NCBI RefSeq assembly: GCF_033297395.1
Contig: NW_027041823.1
Location: forward strand, 2,263,302 to 2,327,301
Length of the DNA stretch: 64,000 bases
Source of the DNA: Canariomyces notabilis
Taxonomy: Eukaryota > Ascomycota > Sordariomycetes > Sordariales > Chaetomiaceae
Reading direction: 5' to 3'
The notes beneath the pieces were generated by a model. That model did no database searches. It had not been told where the DNA came from and saw only the letters and a program-made list of their open reading frames with translations. Of this stretch, positions 44,846 through 54,484 are shown in pieces. The position numbers and the translations under genes were made by a program. How positions within the stretch are numbered: the stretch's first letter is position 1; each line of letters starts with the position of its first letter.

Positions 44846-46660
44846 TCAACGAATCGAGAAGCTTTCTAGCTCCTTTTCTCTGACTTCCCTCACAAGCGAC
44901 TCGTCCAGAGACTTCGGGGCCATCAGGCCATCGACATAGGCCGTACCCACCATTTTGTGATGATCATCATCCACTCTTCGGAGAACAAGGGGAGCATTGG
45001 CTTGAGGTCCGACTGTCAGGATGTCACCATCCGCAATATCGCGAACCCCTATTCCGAAGAAGCCGCTCTCAGTGACAAACAAGGTTTTCCCCACGAGCCA
45101 TTTGACGCTTTTGCTACATGCATCCAGAGCATAAAAGGCTTTCTCGAAAGGAACGGATTCAGATTCCAGGTAGTTGGCAGCAAGTTCGTCAAAACTCTCA
45201 AGCACCTCCTCGATCGTAAAAGACTCGTTCTGCTTGTCGAACACCACGCAAGCCCATCCGAGTCGATGGATGAGTGTCCCCTGGTCTCTGATCCTCTTAA
45301 GGGGGCTGTCTCCCGGCAACGAAGCAGGGTCCGTTTTCAGTAATCCGCAGATCTGCTTCAGAACTCCTGGGCGTTGCTCGTGAAAGTGAAATACAACTTC
45401 GCATGCCCCAAGGTTCCGGGCTGAGAGGCTCAGTGTCGTCATGTCTTCGCTCACACGGGCAGGAGGTGCCTCCTCGTAAACCGACAGAGAGCTGTCAAGC
45501 ACTGAGTGGCCCGGTACATGCATGTTGGGAGACTGTTTGTCTTGAGCATTAAAGTTGGGCACCCAGGAGGGGTAGCGACTGCCTGACAGCCTGTCGTCGA
45601 GCAGGGGGAAAGTGTAGTACATCTTCAGACCTTCTTCGTGGTGGATCAGGTAGACTGTGGTTTCTATGACCACTTGGTCTACCGGCTTCTTATAATCAGC
45701 CGGATACGCCTTCGCCCAGTCGGGTACCATGCCGTAGACGCCGTAGAATCTGTCGTGGGGATCATAGTGATTCAGCCCGGCAGTGGCCGACAAAAGGCGA
45801 GCCACTGGGCGAGGGGATGGCTCCAGGGAGCGCCGAATATGGGGGGCACGGGCGTTCTTCTCTGCTAGTGTGTCCTTGAACTTGGCGAACTGGTTGATAA
45901 ACTCGTCCTGCTCGCCAGCTGCTGTAGTGCCTTTGTCCGTGTCGTTGTAGAGGTCCTCGATCTGGTTCCAGAGTACGTAATGTATGTCGTCCAGAAACTC
46001 GGCAAGGAGCGTGGCCCTGAATTCTATCTCCCCGCATAGGCATATGGGATCGCGTTTTGCCAAGTAGTACTCTTGGTACGTCCACATCCGAGTCCAGTAG
46101 GGCATGCTGAATATGTCTAGGAACCCCTCATACGTCCGCAAATAAGCGATCTTGCGCGCTTCCCGTCCCTTTGCCGAAAAGTCGGCCGCCAAGTTCACTT
46201 TCGCCCATGAGAGCGAGGCGGGGAGGATGGACGACTTCCATTCACGCGCCCACGACACGGCCAGCTTGATGTTAGGATTCGATGGACCCAGCCAGACAAC
46301 GACATCTGCCGCGGTGGAGTAGATGTCGCTCATCAGCGGGATTTGGGTATTTTTCTCCTCCACATCCTTCTGGTTGATGCAGACGGCGTCTGCCCAGATC
46401 AGCTGAGATCTCAGTGGCGACCTGATAGCGCGGAGTGCTGCTTCAAGATTTACAGTAGCTTCAAAGGGACTGCCGTCGACTATGATAGGTTTCGTTATTG
46501 CTGCATTGCCCCAGACGTAGGAGAGCGCATTGAACGCCGGCGGCTTTCGAAGAGACACCGTCTTTAGCTCGCACTGGATCGGACTGTCGCCCTTGCCTCG
46601 CAGTAGTTTGAGAACTCTGATTTCGGGGACTTGCGGGTCAAGAGGGCTATAGGATACCAT
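44846..46660 (-). CDS. HET-domain (heterokaryon incompatibility-type) protein
   Basis: A single exon of 604 aa. The HET domain spans about residues 40-200, with its two signature blocks FNALSYVWGNA and LIWADAVCINQKDVEEKNTQIPLM, then IYSTAADVVVWLGPS. C-terminal blocks include HDRFYGVYGMVPD and, near the end, the beta-rich GKTLFVTESGFFGIGVRDIADGDILTVGPQANAPLVLR, which is common in HET proteins of the HET-6 type. HET domains are TIR-like and mediate regulated cell death after non-self fusion in filamentous ascomycetes. Whether this one is a true allorecognition gene cannot be told from sequence. Family members are fast-evolving and often lie in accessory DNA, which fits the gene-poor surroundings that follow. 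Confidence 0.93.
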   Translation of the reverse strand: MVSYSPLDPQVPEIRVLKLLRGKGDSPIQCELKTVSLRKPPAFNALSYVWGNAAITKPIIVDGSPFEATVNLEAALRAIRSPLRSQLIWADAVCINQKDVEEKNTQIPLMSDIYSTAADVVVWLGPSNPNIKLAVSWAREWKSSILPASLSWAKVNLAADFSAKGREARKIAYLRTYEGFLDIFSMPYWTRMWTYQEYYLAKRDPICLCGEIEFRATLLAEFLDDIHYVLWNQIEDLYNDTDKGTTAAGEQDEFINQFAKFKDTLAEKNARAPHIRRSLEPSPRPVARLLSATAGLNHYDPHDRFYGVYGMVPDWAKAYPADYKKPVDQVVIETTVYLIHHEEGLKMYYTFPLLDDRLSGSRYPSWVPNFNAQDKQSPNMHVPGHSVLDSSLSVYEEAPPARVSEDMTTLSLSARNLGACEVVFHFHEQRPGVLKQICGLLKTDPASLPGDSPLKRIRDQGTLIHRLGWACVVFDKQNESFTIEEVLESFDELAANYLESESVPFEKAFYALDACSKSVKWLVGKTLFVTESGFFGIGVRDIADGDILTVGPQANAPLVLRRVDDDHHKMVGTAYVDGLMAPKSLDESLVREVREKELESFSIR

Positions 46661-47989
46661 TGCTAAGGATCCTCAAACGGGAGAACAAGTGTCTAAGGCG
46701 AGGTACTTTGCAGACCAGAGAAAAGCGAAGAGTTGGGTTGAGACGGCCTTAAACATGAGGGGGTGCTCTCAACAGTTATTATGCCTAGACACGAATCCTT
46801 CGGCCCCCAAACATGGGGTAACGTACACAGGTTAACACTTAACATGTTGATATCGATGCCCGAAGCTCTCGACCAGTCTTCCAAGGCTCTCCTGTGGTAA
46901 CATTGGTCTACCTACTTCAGTGATGCTGTGGTGTGTTCAGAGCTTGGTCCTGTTGGGGTTTGCAGGGAGGTAGATGAGCATACGGTGTAGGTTCTCGTTG
47001 GCTCCAGCTTGTCAATTTCGTGAGGCCGATTGGGCAGGCACCACTGATAGATCTGGTAAGGATAGTTGGTAATTACGGGGAACATACGGAGCTACAGGCG
47101 ATCGGGCATCGTACTGGGTATTGTATATACATAATTTATATACCTTAAGGGTTGTACGGAGTACGATACCGGTTTGTATATATAATACGGAGTACATGAT
47201 ACAGTGATTACAGTAGTACCTTCTGTACCTAACATTCCTTATGAACAATAGACGTCCTCTGCTTTGCGACGCCTCCAAGATCGATCCGAAAGCCATCATG
47301 GCGTTGCACTCAAGTTCGGCATTCCTAATCGCTTGGATAGAATCGGGCCAAAAAGATCCGACGGCTCAATGCCGCTTGAACATGTATTGGATGATGATGA
47401 AACGAAGCTGTGACAGCAGCCACAAGATGCTCGTGTACCGCTTCGCGCCACACCATGGCAAAACCTCCATACGTCAATGTGTGGCAGTGTGGATGAATGG
47501 ACTGGCGTTCTTTCAACTTCTTTGTGCAGCCGATCCCAAACGTAAGGCTGGTTGCGGATATCATCCAGCCAATTCTCCGCCTCATGAGTTTGTTAGAGAG
47601 GGACATCGGCATGTTACCGTAGCCATTATAAAGCCTGTTAAGGTTGGTGCTGGCGGTCTTGGCATTTTGGCTGGGGGGTCGACACAGCCGCAGTCCTGGC
47701 CAACGGACTCCGCTGAGTTACGCAAAACAAGTCGCACCCATCCCAACGCTCATCCAACCGCCAGCACCTGTCATTCCACCATTCTCTGCCAGCATCTATC
47801 GACAATTCGACATCGACACCGATATCCAGACATCAACAAAATATCGAGAATCGAAAATTGTTGAATACGCCTCGCATCGCACTTTACCCTGCGCGCTGAA
47901 TTCTGAACGAGGCTTCTCGTTCTGCGACACCACTCGGTCGCGCCGATCGTTCTGCGAACCGTCAATACAAACCACACTCGACAGCGAAG
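46661..47989. other. Intergenic region between HET and R-SNARE genes
   Basis: Two TACGGAGTA copies (47155-47163 and 47186-47194) and AT-rich TATATA stretches at 47120-47185. A 207-codon frame at 47241-47864 has no recognisable product and overlaps the SNARE promoter. Confidence 0.5.
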
Positions 47990-48880
47990 ATGGCTTCCGA
48001 ACCGTATGACCCGTATGTCCCTAGCGGACAAGGGGGTTCTTCTTCAACGGCCAAGCTTCGAGAAGTAAGTTCAACATTCCCTTGAGCTTGTGCTTTTTGT
48101 CAGCCGGGAAGCAACACCCGATGGAGTCTTGGAGCCTCCAAATCGCAGTTCCCGCCCTCTACGAGCGATGTCGTCTTCCACATTTCCCGACCCGCAATCG
48201 TATCAATCCACCGCTGGGATTCCGTTGTATGCCTTGGGAGGGATCCTGCCACAAAGTCTCGCAGTCGTCCAGAAGCTGGTCCGGGAATCGAATGGCTGCC
48301 CGGCCCTGCTTTACCTGTCGGGTGTTTGCGCGTGTCGCTCACGGCGACCTGGGGAAATTCATCAGCAACTTCCCCATTGCCGTGACCGGAGTTCGGCAAA
48401 CTTCGCGGTCGGGAGAGCTGCAGTCTTCGCGTCGGACGCGACCGCTTCATTTATTCAAATCGGTGCTCTGTTGCGCTCTTCTAGGAATTAAGTGGCTGAC
48501 TTGTCTCAAGGAACTTGACGCAGCCACAGCGGAGGCCAGATACAACGTCCAAGCGCTTGCCCAGCGAGGCGAAATGGTGGATTCATTGGCAGACAAGACA
48601 ACTGGTTTGGCTCAGACATCCAGCCTTTTCAACCGCAGTTCCAATAAACTTCGCAAGGCGGAATGGTATAGAGTATGCAGACCTGCCGTTACCCACGTTC
48701 TGTTCGCAAATATTGACCGTTCTACAGCACCAGCGAATGAAGGTCTTGCTGGCCGTCGGCATTATTGCGCTTCTCGCCATCATCATCATCCCAGCAGGTT
48801 AGTGCCGTAATACCAATCCATCGTTTGTGAGTGGGAAAATACTGACGAGGAGGTTATCAGTGGTCTTTACGCGTAAATAA
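47990..48880 (+). CDS. R-SNARE (synaptobrevin/Snc-like)
   Basis: Four exons (47990-48064, 48511-48672, 48728-48797, 48861-48880) give 108 aa. The N-terminus MASEPYDPYVPSG is characteristic of fungal Snc/SynA proteins. The SNARE motif (residues 26-79) aligns without gaps to synaptobrevin, with the zero-layer arginine at Arg44 (AQRGEMVDSL) and the juxtamembrane RKAEWYR. One C-terminal transmembrane anchor (MKVLLAVGIIALLAIIIIPAVVF) ends in TRK. The protein would act on secretory or endocytic vesicles in fusion with the plasma membrane. Junction TAKLRE/ELDAA matches TAALQxEIDD of the family, so no exon is missing in the 446-bp first intron (GTAAGT...CTCAAG), which is very long for this genome. 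The core is divergent from the usual WWKDMK-type Snc. Confidence 0.88.
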
Positions 48881-50158
48881 TGTCAGTTATGATGACGAAG
48901 GAATGGGTGGATCTGGAAGTGGCGGAAGTGGCGGACTGAACTTTGCACTTGATCAGCATTCGTGGGAAAGGAGAACTGGGCTCGTTTGGGACTTTGATTT
49001 TCTGGGAGTTCTTTTTTGTAAGCCCCCTTGAGGGGTTCCGGTGTTGGAGGGTTTCACTCAGTCGTCGCCTTGGACCTCTAATGCCGACGCTGACATCTGT
49101 AACTACTTGTGACGAAGAGAAGCGGTTTCCCCGATACAGCCAATTCAGGTAGCAGTTTACATCAACAAGCGTTTTCACCTTCCATGTGGTTGGGAAATAG
49201 TGCACTCCACAGCTCGTCGAAACGCCTTGGTCCCATCATGTAGGTACGGAGTACACGAACTTCGGACACTTGGAGCGAGCCCAACTTGAGAAGGAGTATA
49301 GGTAGAGAAGGGAGATAGAGGTTGGGCCAAATTGCATTTGACAAGACACTGCACCCTTACTTGACGATGTGTTGAGTCGATTCAGTAAGACCATCATACT
49401 ATCGAGTCTTGACTTCCTCTTGACCCTCTTGGTGAATAACCACCTCACCATTTTGGCCTTGTGTTGCAGCGATCTGATAAGATATCTCCTGCTCCACGTT
49501 TGTGGACTTGCTTTTGTTGGAGCGTGGGGTTGTAGCTTGGCACTGCAGGAAGTTAAAGAAGACACTTTCAACAGGTAAGATCTTTCCCTGCATAGATGCC
49601 GGTGATGGCCTGATTTGGGACAAATGATGTCTTTGGGAAGTGTCAAGGACGGGCATTGGCCTCTTATCGTAGACGGTTGCAAGAAGGACGTATCTCAAAG
49701 CCAGACAGTGCTCGTTTCTGGTGCGGGCCGAAGTCGCTCGGCAACAGCTGCATGCTTGCGGTTTCGGTCTCAATTTTTCTAGCCCTTGGTTGCCCCTCCA
49801 CCTTGCTTGACCGACACTTGCAGGGCCAAGATTTAAATTCCTGGACAGCACCCGACTGCGGCCTGCTTTTAGTAGAGATTTCGTGCCATTGACCGTTAGC
49901 AAGGCGTCCCGTGTCTTCCCTCTTCTGCTACCTGGGTTTGAATTACCGTCAATGGTGGGCACCTTCGTTGCAATTGACTCATCCGAGGTCCAGTCGCGTT
50001 GCAATTCCCTAGTCAACCCCCCTCGTTAATTCGGCTGTTCGTCTCTTGAGGAAGCCTTACCGGTCCGCTTCCCTCTGATCTAGTCCGCTCCCTCCACCCC
50101 TTTGCGCCGGCCGGCTCCTAGATCCTGCTTGACGAAACGGCCGCTGCAACCTCCAGTA
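48881..50158. other. Intergenic region upstream of the ARG5,6-type gene
   Basis: Holds a TACGGAGTA motif (49244-49252) and the CPC-1/Gcn4-like site at 49975-49981. A 205-codon minus-strand frame (49399-50016) shows no family motif. Confidence 0.5.
49975..49981 (+). promoter_or_regulatory. Gcn4/CPC-1-type element upstream of ARG5,6
   Basis: A perfect TGACTCA lies 178 bp before the ATG of the arginine-pathway gene. It is the consensus for general amino-acid control bZIP factors. Confidence 0.7.
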
Positions 50159-52864
50159 ATGCTCTCTGCCTGTGCCGTTGCCCTCAGGGCGGGCGCACGC
50201 CGCAGCGTGCGCCGCTTGCCCGGCAAACACCGTGTCGCTGCCGTTCCGACGGCTCTACGCCGCCAACAACCATTTTCGTCATCTACAGCCCGAAGCACCG
50301 ATCTTAGCACGAGGGGCATGATTGTGCAAACTCTCTCGTCCGTGGGGTCCAAGCGCGAAGTCCAGCAGTACCTGTCGTTGTTCACGTCAGTCTCATCACA
50401 GCGCTTCGCCGTAATCAAGGTTGGCGGCGCCATTCTAACCGACTACCTCGACGAGCTATGCTCAAGCCTGGCCTTTCTCTACACCGTCGGCCTCTCCCCC
50501 GTCATTGTTCATGGCGCCGGACCCCAGCTCAACAGCCTGCTGGAGCAGGCCGGCATCGAGCCTCAATTCGAAGAAGGCATCCGAGTGACAGACGCCAAAA
50601 CTCTCCGTGTTGCTCGCGACCTGTTCCTGCAGGAAAACCTCAACCTGGTGAACAAGCTGGAGGAGAAAGGTGTCCACGCACAGCCCCTGACTACTGGCAT
50701 GTTCAGGGCTGAATATCTGGACAAGAACAAGTGGGGATACGTTGGAAAGATTACGGGTGTCAACAAGCAGTCAATTGAAACCGCCATCAATAACGGCTAT
50801 CTCCCCATACTTACCTCGATGGCCGAGACCGACGACGGCCAGATTCTCAACGTCAACGCCGACGTCGCTGCCGCCGAGCTGGCCCGTGCGCTGGAACCCC
50901 TGAAGGTAGTTTATTTGTCCGAGAAGGGGGGGTTATTCGATGCTGCTGGGCAAAAGATCTCAGCCATCAACCTTGACGAGGAGTATGAGCACCTCATGTC
51001 GCAATCCTGGGTCAAGTATGGCACCAGGTTAAAGATCAAGGAGATCAAGGAGCTACTGGATACTCTGCCACGGGCAACCAGCGTCGCCATCATTCACCCC
51101 GGGGAGCTCCAAAAGGAGCTCTTCACTGATTCTGGAGCCGGGACTCTCATCCGCCGCGGGAACAAACTGCTCTCGGCCACCAGCCTCTCCGACTTCAAGG
51201 ACATCGAGGCTCTGAAAACGGTCCTGATTCGTGATCGCGAAGGCCCAGATGCGATGGCAACTGTGGAAAAGTATCTTGACTTTTTGGCCGAAAACAAGTT
51301 CAAGGCGTACTACGATGGCCCAATGAATGCCCTTGCCATCGTCATACCGGCGAGCCACGGGCGCCAGGCTACACTTGCCACACTGACCATCACCAAATCT
51401 GGCTGGCTTACCAATGTCGCTGACAACATCTTCACCGCCCTTCGAAAGGAACATCCTCAGCTTGTCTGGACCGTCAAGGAAGACGACGAGAATCTTGGCT
51501 GGTTTTTCGACAAGGCGGATGGCAGCGTCACGCGGAACGGCGATGTTATGTTCTGGTACGGCATTGAAAATGGCGACGAAATTGTGCAATTGATGAAGGA
51601 CTTCACTCAGAATGGCCGAGCGATGCTTGGGGACTCTAACCTAGAATCCAGGCTGCATCGTGCTGCTAAGAACGGACAGAGGTCTTCGGCGCCGCAAGCT
51701 CAGCAGGCCCGAGGCTACTCAACCCTCGCCCGCCGTCCAATCCTCTCAGCTCCCATCTTCGGGCAGGCTGGCAAGAGAGGATATGTTACCCAGACCAACC
51801 CTAACCCACCATATGGAAAGAAAAACGCATCGCGATCTCAACCCGCCCGGGTAGCACTTATCGGAGCTCGTGGCTATACGGGCCAAGAATTGATTCGTCT
51901 GATCAACTCGCACCAGAACATGGACCTCCGTCACGTCTCATCTCGCGAGCTTGCTGGCCAGAAGCTTGAGGGCTATGACAAGCGGGAGGTCATTTACGAG
52001 AATCTGAGCCCCGAGGATGTCCGGGATATGGAGAGTCGGGGCGAGATCGATTGCTGGGTCATGGCTCTGCCCAACGGCGTGTGCAAGCCCTTTGTCGAGG
52101 CGGTTTGGGAGGGCCGCAAGGCGTCAAACCACAAGAGCGTCATCGTGGATCTTTCGGCCGACTACCGTTTCGACAACGCATGGACCTACGGCCTCCCCGA
52201 GTTAATCCAAAGGTCGGCAATCACGCAAGCCACTCAAATCTCGAATCCTGGCTGCTACGCCACGGCCGCGCAACTTGGCATCGCGCCCCTCGTGCCTCAT
52301 CTTGGCGGAATGCCCCACGTGTTCGGCGTCTCCGGGTATTCGGGCGCCGGGACCAAGCCATCTCCCAAGAATGATGTCAATCTTCTTACCAACAACATTA
52401 TGCCGTACAGCCTGACGGGCCACATCCACGAGCGTGAAGTAAGCAGCCAGCTGGGCGCCCAAGTGGCATTCATACCTCACGTGGCCGTTTGGTTCAGGGG
52501 TATCCATCTCACCATTTCGATCCCCCTGAACCAGACTATGACCTCACGCGACATTCGCCAGATCTACCAGGACAGATATGCCGGTGAGAGACTCGTCAAG
52601 GTGGTTGGGGAGCCGCCCCTGGTCAAGGACATTAGCGGGAAGCACGGCGTCATGGTTGGTGGCTTCGAGGTGGACAAGACTGGGAAGCGGGTTGTGGTTT
52701 GCGCCACCATCGATAACCTATTGAAGGGCGCTGCCACCCAATGCTTGCGTAAGTATTCTCCGTTGCGAACATCTAGTTGTATCTCGGCTTCACTAACACT
52801 TGGCCTAGAAAATATGAACCTTGCCCTGGGATACGCCGAGTACGACGGCATCCCTGTTGATTAA
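50159..52864 (+). CDS. ARG5,6: Bifunctional acetylglutamate kinase / N-acetyl-gamma-glutamyl-phosphate reductase precursor
   Basis: Two exons, 50159-52748 and 52809-52864, give 881 aa (yeast Arg5,6 is 863). Residues 1-50 form a mitochondrial presequence rich in Arg and Ala. The kinase domain starts near RFAVIKVGGAIL and contains VIVHGAGPQL and KVVYLSEKGG. A GNAT-fold segment (AYYDGPMNALAIVIPA) completes the kinase half, as in arginine-regulated fungal enzymes. Residues ~497-560 are a basic linker (QQARGYSTLARRP, GKRGYVTQ) that looks like a second presequence, where processing would release the reductase. The reductase has GARGYTGQELIRL for NADP and catalytic Cys699 in SNPGCYATAAQLG. Together the halves catalyse steps 2 and 3 of mitochondrial ornithine synthesis. 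The 60-bp intron near the 3' end has no stop and keeps frame. Confidence 0.97.
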   Translation: MLSACAVALRAGARRSVRRLPGKHRVAAVPTALRRQQPFSSSTARSTDLSTRGMIVQTLSSVGSKREVQQYLSLFTSVSSQRFAVIKVGGAILTDYLDELCSSLAFLYTVGLSPVIVHGAGPQLNSLLEQAGIEPQFEEGIRVTDAKTLRVARDLFLQENLNLVNKLEEKGVHAQPLTTGMFRAEYLDKNKWGYVGKITGVNKQSIETAINNGYLPILTSMAETDDGQILNVNADVAAAELARALEPLKVVYLSEKGGLFDAAGQKISAINLDEEYEHLMSQSWVKYGTRLKIKEIKELLDTLPRATSVAIIHPGELQKELFTDSGAGTLIRRGNKLLSATSLSDFKDIEALKTVLIRDREGPDAMATVEKYLDFLAENKFKAYYDGPMNALAIVIPASHGRQATLATLTITKSGWLTNVADNIFTALRKEHPQLVWTVKEDDENLGWFFDKADGSVTRNGDVMFWYGIENGDEIVQLMKDFTQNGRAMLGDSNLESRLHRAAKNGQRSSAPQAQQARGYSTLARRPILSAPIFGQAGKRGYVTQTNPNPPYGKKNASRSQPARVALIGARGYTGQELIRLINSHQNMDLRHVSSRELAGQKLEGYDKREVIYENLSPEDVRDMESRGEIDCWVMALPNGVCKPFVEAVWEGRKASNHKSVIVDLSADYRFDNAWTYGLPELIQRSAITQATQISNPGCYATAAQLGIAPLVPHLGGMPHVFGVSGYSGAGTKPSPKNDVNLLTNNIMPYSLTGHIHEREVSSQLGAQVAFIPHVAVWFRGIHLTISIPLNQTMTSRDIRQIYQDRYAGERLVKVVGEPPLVKDISGKHGVMVGGFEVDKTGKRVVVCATIDNLLKGAATQCLRKYSPLRTSSCISASLTLGLENMNLALGYAEYDGIPVD

Positions 52865-53725
52865 TGACTATCCCTACCACGACCGTACATATCATTCCTG
52901 CTTTGAGGGTTATCCACCTGGACGGTGCGGTTCATTCTTGTTTCTTTTCTGTCTACATCTTTCCTTTGCCAAGGAGTTGGTGGCGGAGATCATTTACAAT
53001 GGGTTCGTCTATGTGGCAGTTCGCGAATTGTTCATTGTCTTCGGAGGCGGCCGGCTTGTACATACGATGCCAGTAGCCGAGAAAGAGAGTAAGTGAGCAG
53101 AGGTATAGGGTTTCTGAGACTTGAGTTTTCGAATAGGGAGAAATCCATAGACAGATGATCGATCACTTGCGCCGTTGGTGAAACCTGGAGTGAAACGACG
53201 GCTATCCTCCTCCTTCCTGACCATGCTGGTGAGATTTGCGCTTCTCAATTCTTCAGCAATATCCATCTCTGGTAAGGACTGGAGGCTTGTCGAGGTTAGC
53301 ATGTTTCGTCTTGTCGTATCGATCCCTTTCAGAACATGTAGCAGTTCCCAGCCCGTATAGGCCTAAACGGCAGTTGTGCTTCTCCCTTCTTGAGACCGGT
53401 CAGCATTGGCTTGGTGACGAGATCAAGAGGGTCAAGGGGATGGTGTTCAACAAGTCTGTTTGCGGCCTCTTTTACCCAGTTCTCACCGTTCACCTCGCTT
53501 CCGGTTCATTTGCGCTCTCTTGGAGTGGGATGTCTGACTTCTTGCAGTTGTTCCCCCAGTTCTCCATCTCCTCGTCTGCGGATGTAAGTTGCTAGGAGTG
53601 GTAAGTGTGTAATGATAATACATCTCTTGGATACAGAGGCAGCAAGCCTGGATGCTGATCGTAGATCGTAGGCCCATCTGGGCCATTCTTGGCATGCATG
53701 TGGGTGGCTAGCCCAGTGTCTCTCG

Positions 53726-53775
53726 CCCGTTCTCTCTCACCCATTCTCTTTCGCCCAATCTTCTTCCCAATCTTC
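53726..53775 (+). repeat. Left copy of the minisatellite-like pyrimidine repeat
   Basis: Degenerate units of CCCATTCTCTCTC type followed by CCCAATCTTCTTCCCAATCTT, the same order as on the right side of the gap. Confidence 0.6.
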
Positions 53776-54084
53776 CTCGTGTACGGAGGTTGGGGCCAAA
53801 AGTCATCACCCGGTTCTGTTAGCGCGAGGGGCCGCCAACGTGTGAGGAGCTTGAAAGAATGCGACCGCACTGTATTTTCGTTGGGCTTAGCGGCTGATCC
53901 CGAATTCCGCTGATTGGCTACCGCACATGAAGCCCTGCGAAACGGGAGCCATGCACTATTCCTACAGTGGCCAGTGGCACGTAGCTGGCAGGGCTGTGCG
54001 AGCCTTACTGTATCGAGATCTTGGTAGTCTTGGCCAATAGAACTGGGTGATGACTTTTGGCCCAAACCTCTGTAATCTTCCTTG

Positions 54085-54314
54085 NNNNNNNNNNNNNNNN
54101 NNNNNNNNNNNNNNNNNNNNNNNNNNNNNNNNNNNNNNNNNNNNNNNNNNNNNNNNNNNNNNNNNNNNNNNNNNNNNNNNNNNNNNNNNNNNNNNNNNNN
54201 NNNNNNNNNNNNNNNNNNNNNNNNNNNNNNNNNNNNNNNNNNNNNNNNNNNNNNNNNNNNNNNNNNNNNNNNNNNNNNNNNNNNNNNNNNNNNNNNNNNN
54301 NNNNNNNNNNNNNN
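54085..54314. other. Assembly gap (N run)
   Basis: 230 undetermined bases immediately left of the 14-bp tandem array, probably because the repeat could not be assembled. Confidence 0.95.
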
Positions 54315-54393
54315 ACCCATTCTCTCTCACCCATTCTCTCTCACCCATTCTCTCTCACCCATTCTCTCTCACCCATTCTCTCTCACCCATTCT
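54315..54393 (+). repeat. 14-bp minisatellite array
   Basis: Five exact head-to-tail copies of ACCCATTCTCTCTC and a partial sixth start at the first base after the gap, so the true array is longer. It grades into CCCAATCTTGTT-type repeats up to about 54445. Confidence 0.9.
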
Positions 54394-54460
54394 TCTTCCT
54401 AATCTTCTTCCCAATCTTGTTCGCCCAATCTTGTTCGCCCAATCTCGTATAATCGCCAGT

Positions 54461-54484
54461 AAATAAGCGGCTAGCCGTTTATTT
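54461..54484. repeat. 24-bp near-perfect palindrome
   Basis: AAATAAGCGGCTAGCCGTTTATTT is self-complementary except for one pair. It lies just after the repeat array. Confidence 0.75.

Noticed and set aside
47241..47864. 207-codon frame upstream of the R-SNARE gene
   Set aside because: No recognisable domain, and the likely SNARE promoter and 5' UTR overlap it.
49399..50016. 205-codon minus-strand frame upstream of ARG5,6
   Set aside because: No family motif; overlaps promoter sequence including the CPC-1-like site.
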